Below, piece by piece: positions 61,585 to 64,000 of a stretch of DNA of 64,000 bases (positions are counted from its first letter, which is position 1; each line of letters starts with the position of its first letter). Under the pieces are notes generated by a model. It did not search any database, had not been told where the DNA came from, and saw nothing but the letters and a program-made list of their open reading frames with translations. A program made the position numbers and the translations under genes. Source of the DNA: Rhytidiadelphus loreus. Taxonomy: Eukaryota > Streptophyta > Bryopsida > Hypnales > Hylocomiaceae. The stretch lies in NCBI GenBank assembly GCA_947034895.1, contig OX344765.1, positions 22,945,001 to 23,009,000 on the forward strand, given 5' to 3'.

Positions 61585-62967
61585 ATGAGGTTGTGCATAA
61601 GGATGAGAGAATGCTGGTGCGCGGTGATGGTGGCGGTACTGCTAGCAGGACAATGGGTAGACGCCGGGACAGTGGACACCTGGGAGCTCGTGATTGTGAA
61701 CGCCGGCGTCTCAGCAATGTCCGCAACCCTCATGTACACAAACAGAGTCGTTTTCTATGACAGAACCAACTTCGGAGCCTCGAATCTCACTTACCCCGAC
61801 GGCTACTGCCGCGACAACCCCAGCGACCTCCGCCTCAAACACGACTGTACCGCCCACTCCGCCGTTCTCGACCTCGCCAGTAGCACCGTCTCCGCGCTCA
61901 AAATCTTCTCCGACACCTGGTGCAGCTCCGGCGCGCAGAAAGCCAACGGATCCTTCCTCTCCACTGGCGGATGGAGCGATGGATCCCACGTCATCCGCAC
62001 CATCGGACCCAAACCCACCGATGACTGGCACGAGTTTCCCGACGCCGCGAACGCGCTCGTGTCTAGTCGCTGGTACGCTTCGAATCACATTCTTCCGGAT
62101 AATCGCGTCATTGTTGTCGGCGGACGGCGCGCCTTTAGCTATGAGTTTGTCCCGAGAGCAGCCAACGAAGGCGAGTACCAGTTCCAGTTCCTGAAAGATA
62201 CCAACACGCCAGGTTCCGAACACAACTTGTATCCGTTTGTCTTCCTCAACACTGATGGCAATCTCTTCATCTTCGCTAACCAAGACTCGATCTTGTTTGA
62301 TTACAAGCGTAACGTGGTTGTAAAGAAGTACCCCAAGATTGCAGATGGGCCTCGAAACTACCCAGCGTCGGGATCCGCAGTGTTGTTACCGTTATCGGCT
62401 GCGGATGGATACAAAGCCGCGGAGGTTCTCATCTGCGGGGGATGCAATGTGAACGCGTTTCAGAATGCTGGGAAGGGGATCTACGACGTGGCGCTGCAGT
62501 CTTGTGGAAGGATGGTGATCACGGCAGCGACTCCCGTGTGGACCATGACGAACATGCCTATGCCGAGAGTGATGGGGGATATGTTGTTGCTAGCGCACGG
62601 GGAGGTTTTGATTATTAACGGCGCCGGCAGAGGCTCAGCGGGGTGGAAAGATGCATTGGACCCAGTGTTGACGCCTGTGACGTATGATCCAGCCAGGAAC
62701 CGATTTTTTACGTGGACAAATACGACTATCCCGAGGGTGTACCATTCCACGGCGCTTGTGTTGCCGGACCAGAAGATTTTTGTGGCGGGGAGTAATACGA
62801 ATACGGGATATGACTTCAAGACGGCGCCGCCGGTGTTTCCGACGGAGCTTCGGATCGAGAAATACTCGCCGTTTTATCTGAACAAGGCGTATGATATGCG
62901 GAGGCCGAAGATTATGGCGGCACCAGCGGGCGTGAATTATAATCAGAGCTTCAAGGTGTCGTTCCAG
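61585..62967 (+). CDS. glyoxal/galactose-oxidase-type copper radical oxidase, first exon (partial)
   Basis: Exon 1 encodes 461 residues. I choose ATG 61585; the frame is open slightly upstream from TTG, but no other ATG fits. Residues about 12-27 are a hydrophobic signal peptide, so the product is secreted. Motifs of the glyoxal oxidase N-terminal domain: WELV, HCT-like KHDCTAHS, TWCSSG with Cys113, GGWSDG, SRWYAS with Tyr164 (Cys-Tyr cofactor pair), and RVYHSTALVLPD with Tyr386 and His387 (copper ligands). The fold is a seven-bladed propeller; family members oxidise aldehydes or alcohols to release H2O2, often at cell walls. The frame runs into donor CAG|GTCAGT at 62967/62968. The DUF1929 C-terminal domain with the last copper His is missing and must lie in a later exon. 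Codon usage is GC-richer than the surroundings. Confidence 0.9.
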
Positions 62968-64000
62968 GTCAGTGTTTCGATCTCTGACTTCCCAGTTCTT
63001 GTGCTTTGCGAGGGTGGCGAATGAATGTAAAGTCTCCATTCAGCATATAGCAAGGGTCCATTCAACTTTGAGCCTTTGTTTGAACAATGTAGAAATTTGT
63101 GTCAACTACACTTCTGCACGTAAATTGTGTGTTAAGCTAAAAATCAATTACAGAAAACTAAATGTCAATAGAGTCAGATCGAGTTTACATACTTAACACA
63201 AGTCGAAGTTCCCCTGTACGGTCTATGGAGCATCTAATGTAGTGTGTGGTTAATAGAGTCTCTACTTTACTGAATTTGGTGCCGGATTTGGAAAAATCTA
63301 GATGGGGGAAGTTGTAGATTTGACTACTGATTGTACACCAACACATCAAGTTCTCTCCTTGTTGCTGCAATCTCACTAGGAATAGATGTGATGCTCCAGT
63401 TTTCTTAATACGTAATAGTTATTTGTGATGGGGGCGATTACCGAAGAATTCGAAATCCGGGCACGTGTATGGAGCAGGCTATGCGTTATGCTGTTGTTTT
63501 ACAGATATCTACGCTTCAAATGATCGTGTTTTATAATAAAGTTTTATCAATTAGAATCTGGCTAAATAATCGCATTTTGATCCTCTGTACCGCTAAAGAA
63601 ATCCCAAAAGACCATAGACTCAATTCCATCGTGCAAGTCTGCTATTTCAGAGTCTGAACGCGTATGAAATAGAGCCTGAAATTCCACACTCAAGTGATGA
63701 AATTGCATCATGGAAAGATATGGACTTTTCGGAATTCTTTGGTGAGAGATTATCTCTACTTCCCGGATTGCGTGCCATTCCTGGTTTACAGTATTTCCAA
63801 CAGCATTTCCAACAGAGGAAATTTGCGCCACTGATTTTCTCTGTTTGGAATGTTTGCCACACGCTTTCCCCCCGTTCTTCGTGCAATCAAAATCATCTGA
63901 TAAAGTATTTCTGATTACTCATCTTGAAGTAATAGGTGGAAATATTGTTCTTGAATGGGAAGGCAGAGGGTTCCTTGTAAAGTATCACTGTAACAAGAAT
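62968..64000 (+). other. probable intron of the oxidase gene, continuing past the window
   Basis: I searched all three plus frames for the expected DUF1929 text (for example a T-H-S/T-F-x-M-N-Q-R-like stretch) and did not find it. Either the intron exceeds 1 kb or the gene is truncated. Composition is ordinary; open frames here overlap on both strands and look spurious. Confidence 0.5.

Noticed and set aside
61711..62283. 190-codon minus-strand and 145-codon plus-strand frames inside the oxidase exon
   Set aside because: They are shadow frames of the GC-rich oxidase coding sequence. Pro/Thr/Ser-rich or Val/Gly-rich text is typical of shifted reading.
62968..63024. Unspliced end of the oxidase frame as a true C-terminus
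   Set aside because: The protein would stop without the DUF1929 domain, and a good donor (CAG|GTCAGT) lies exactly where family similarity ends.

Overview
The window reads as nuclear DNA of a land plant. It is strongly AT-rich and gene-poor, with GT-AG introns and dense nested transposable elements. Only two host genes can be supported. The species is not identifiable by reading. A non-seed plant is possible because TTAA-flanked, CCC-ended elements are common here, but that is a weak inference.

Region by region: 1-13.6 kb is AT-rich intergenic DNA with small inverted-repeat elements and no recognisable gene. 13.6-21.1 kb is a transcription unit. A 17-exon gene (CDS 15133-21125, 631 residues after splicing, every phase consistent) encodes a TMCO4/DUF726-type membrane protein with an alpha/beta-hydrolase G-F-S-L-G motif. 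21.9-35.4 kb is a thicket of non-autonomous DNA elements: several bounded by TTAA with CCC...GGG ends (piggyBac-like hallmarks), a TA-flanked family with AGGTAAACC ends, a 1.5 kb element with ~150 bp inverted repeats, and short foldbacks.

35457-60383 is one old, badly degraded Ty1/copia retrotransposon blown up from about 4 kb to 25 kb by later insertions: a 544 bp TA-flanked element in the reverse-transcriptase region, a 2.57 kb CACTA element (TSD TTA) in the RNase H region, a 1.15 kb foldback, and a 16.6 kb hAT element (8-bp TSD CTTTGTAG) splitting the 3' LTR. Inside the hAT element are its own transposase pseudogene (one 737-codon frame with five nonsense codons and no frameshift), two spliced pseudogenes that probably belong to a further nested transposon of about 13 kb, and a 7.0 kb hAT-like element (TSD GTATGCAA) splitting an exon of one of them. 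The 7 kb element is filled with a palindromic minisatellite, which itself carries a 75 bp CACTA miniature.

60.4-64 kb returns to unique, more GC-rich DNA with the first exon (61585-62967) of a secreted glyoxal/galactose-oxidase-type copper radical oxidase. Its C-terminal exon is not visible. The two host genes are unrelated in function; the rest is transposon archaeology, in which insertion order can be read from nesting.
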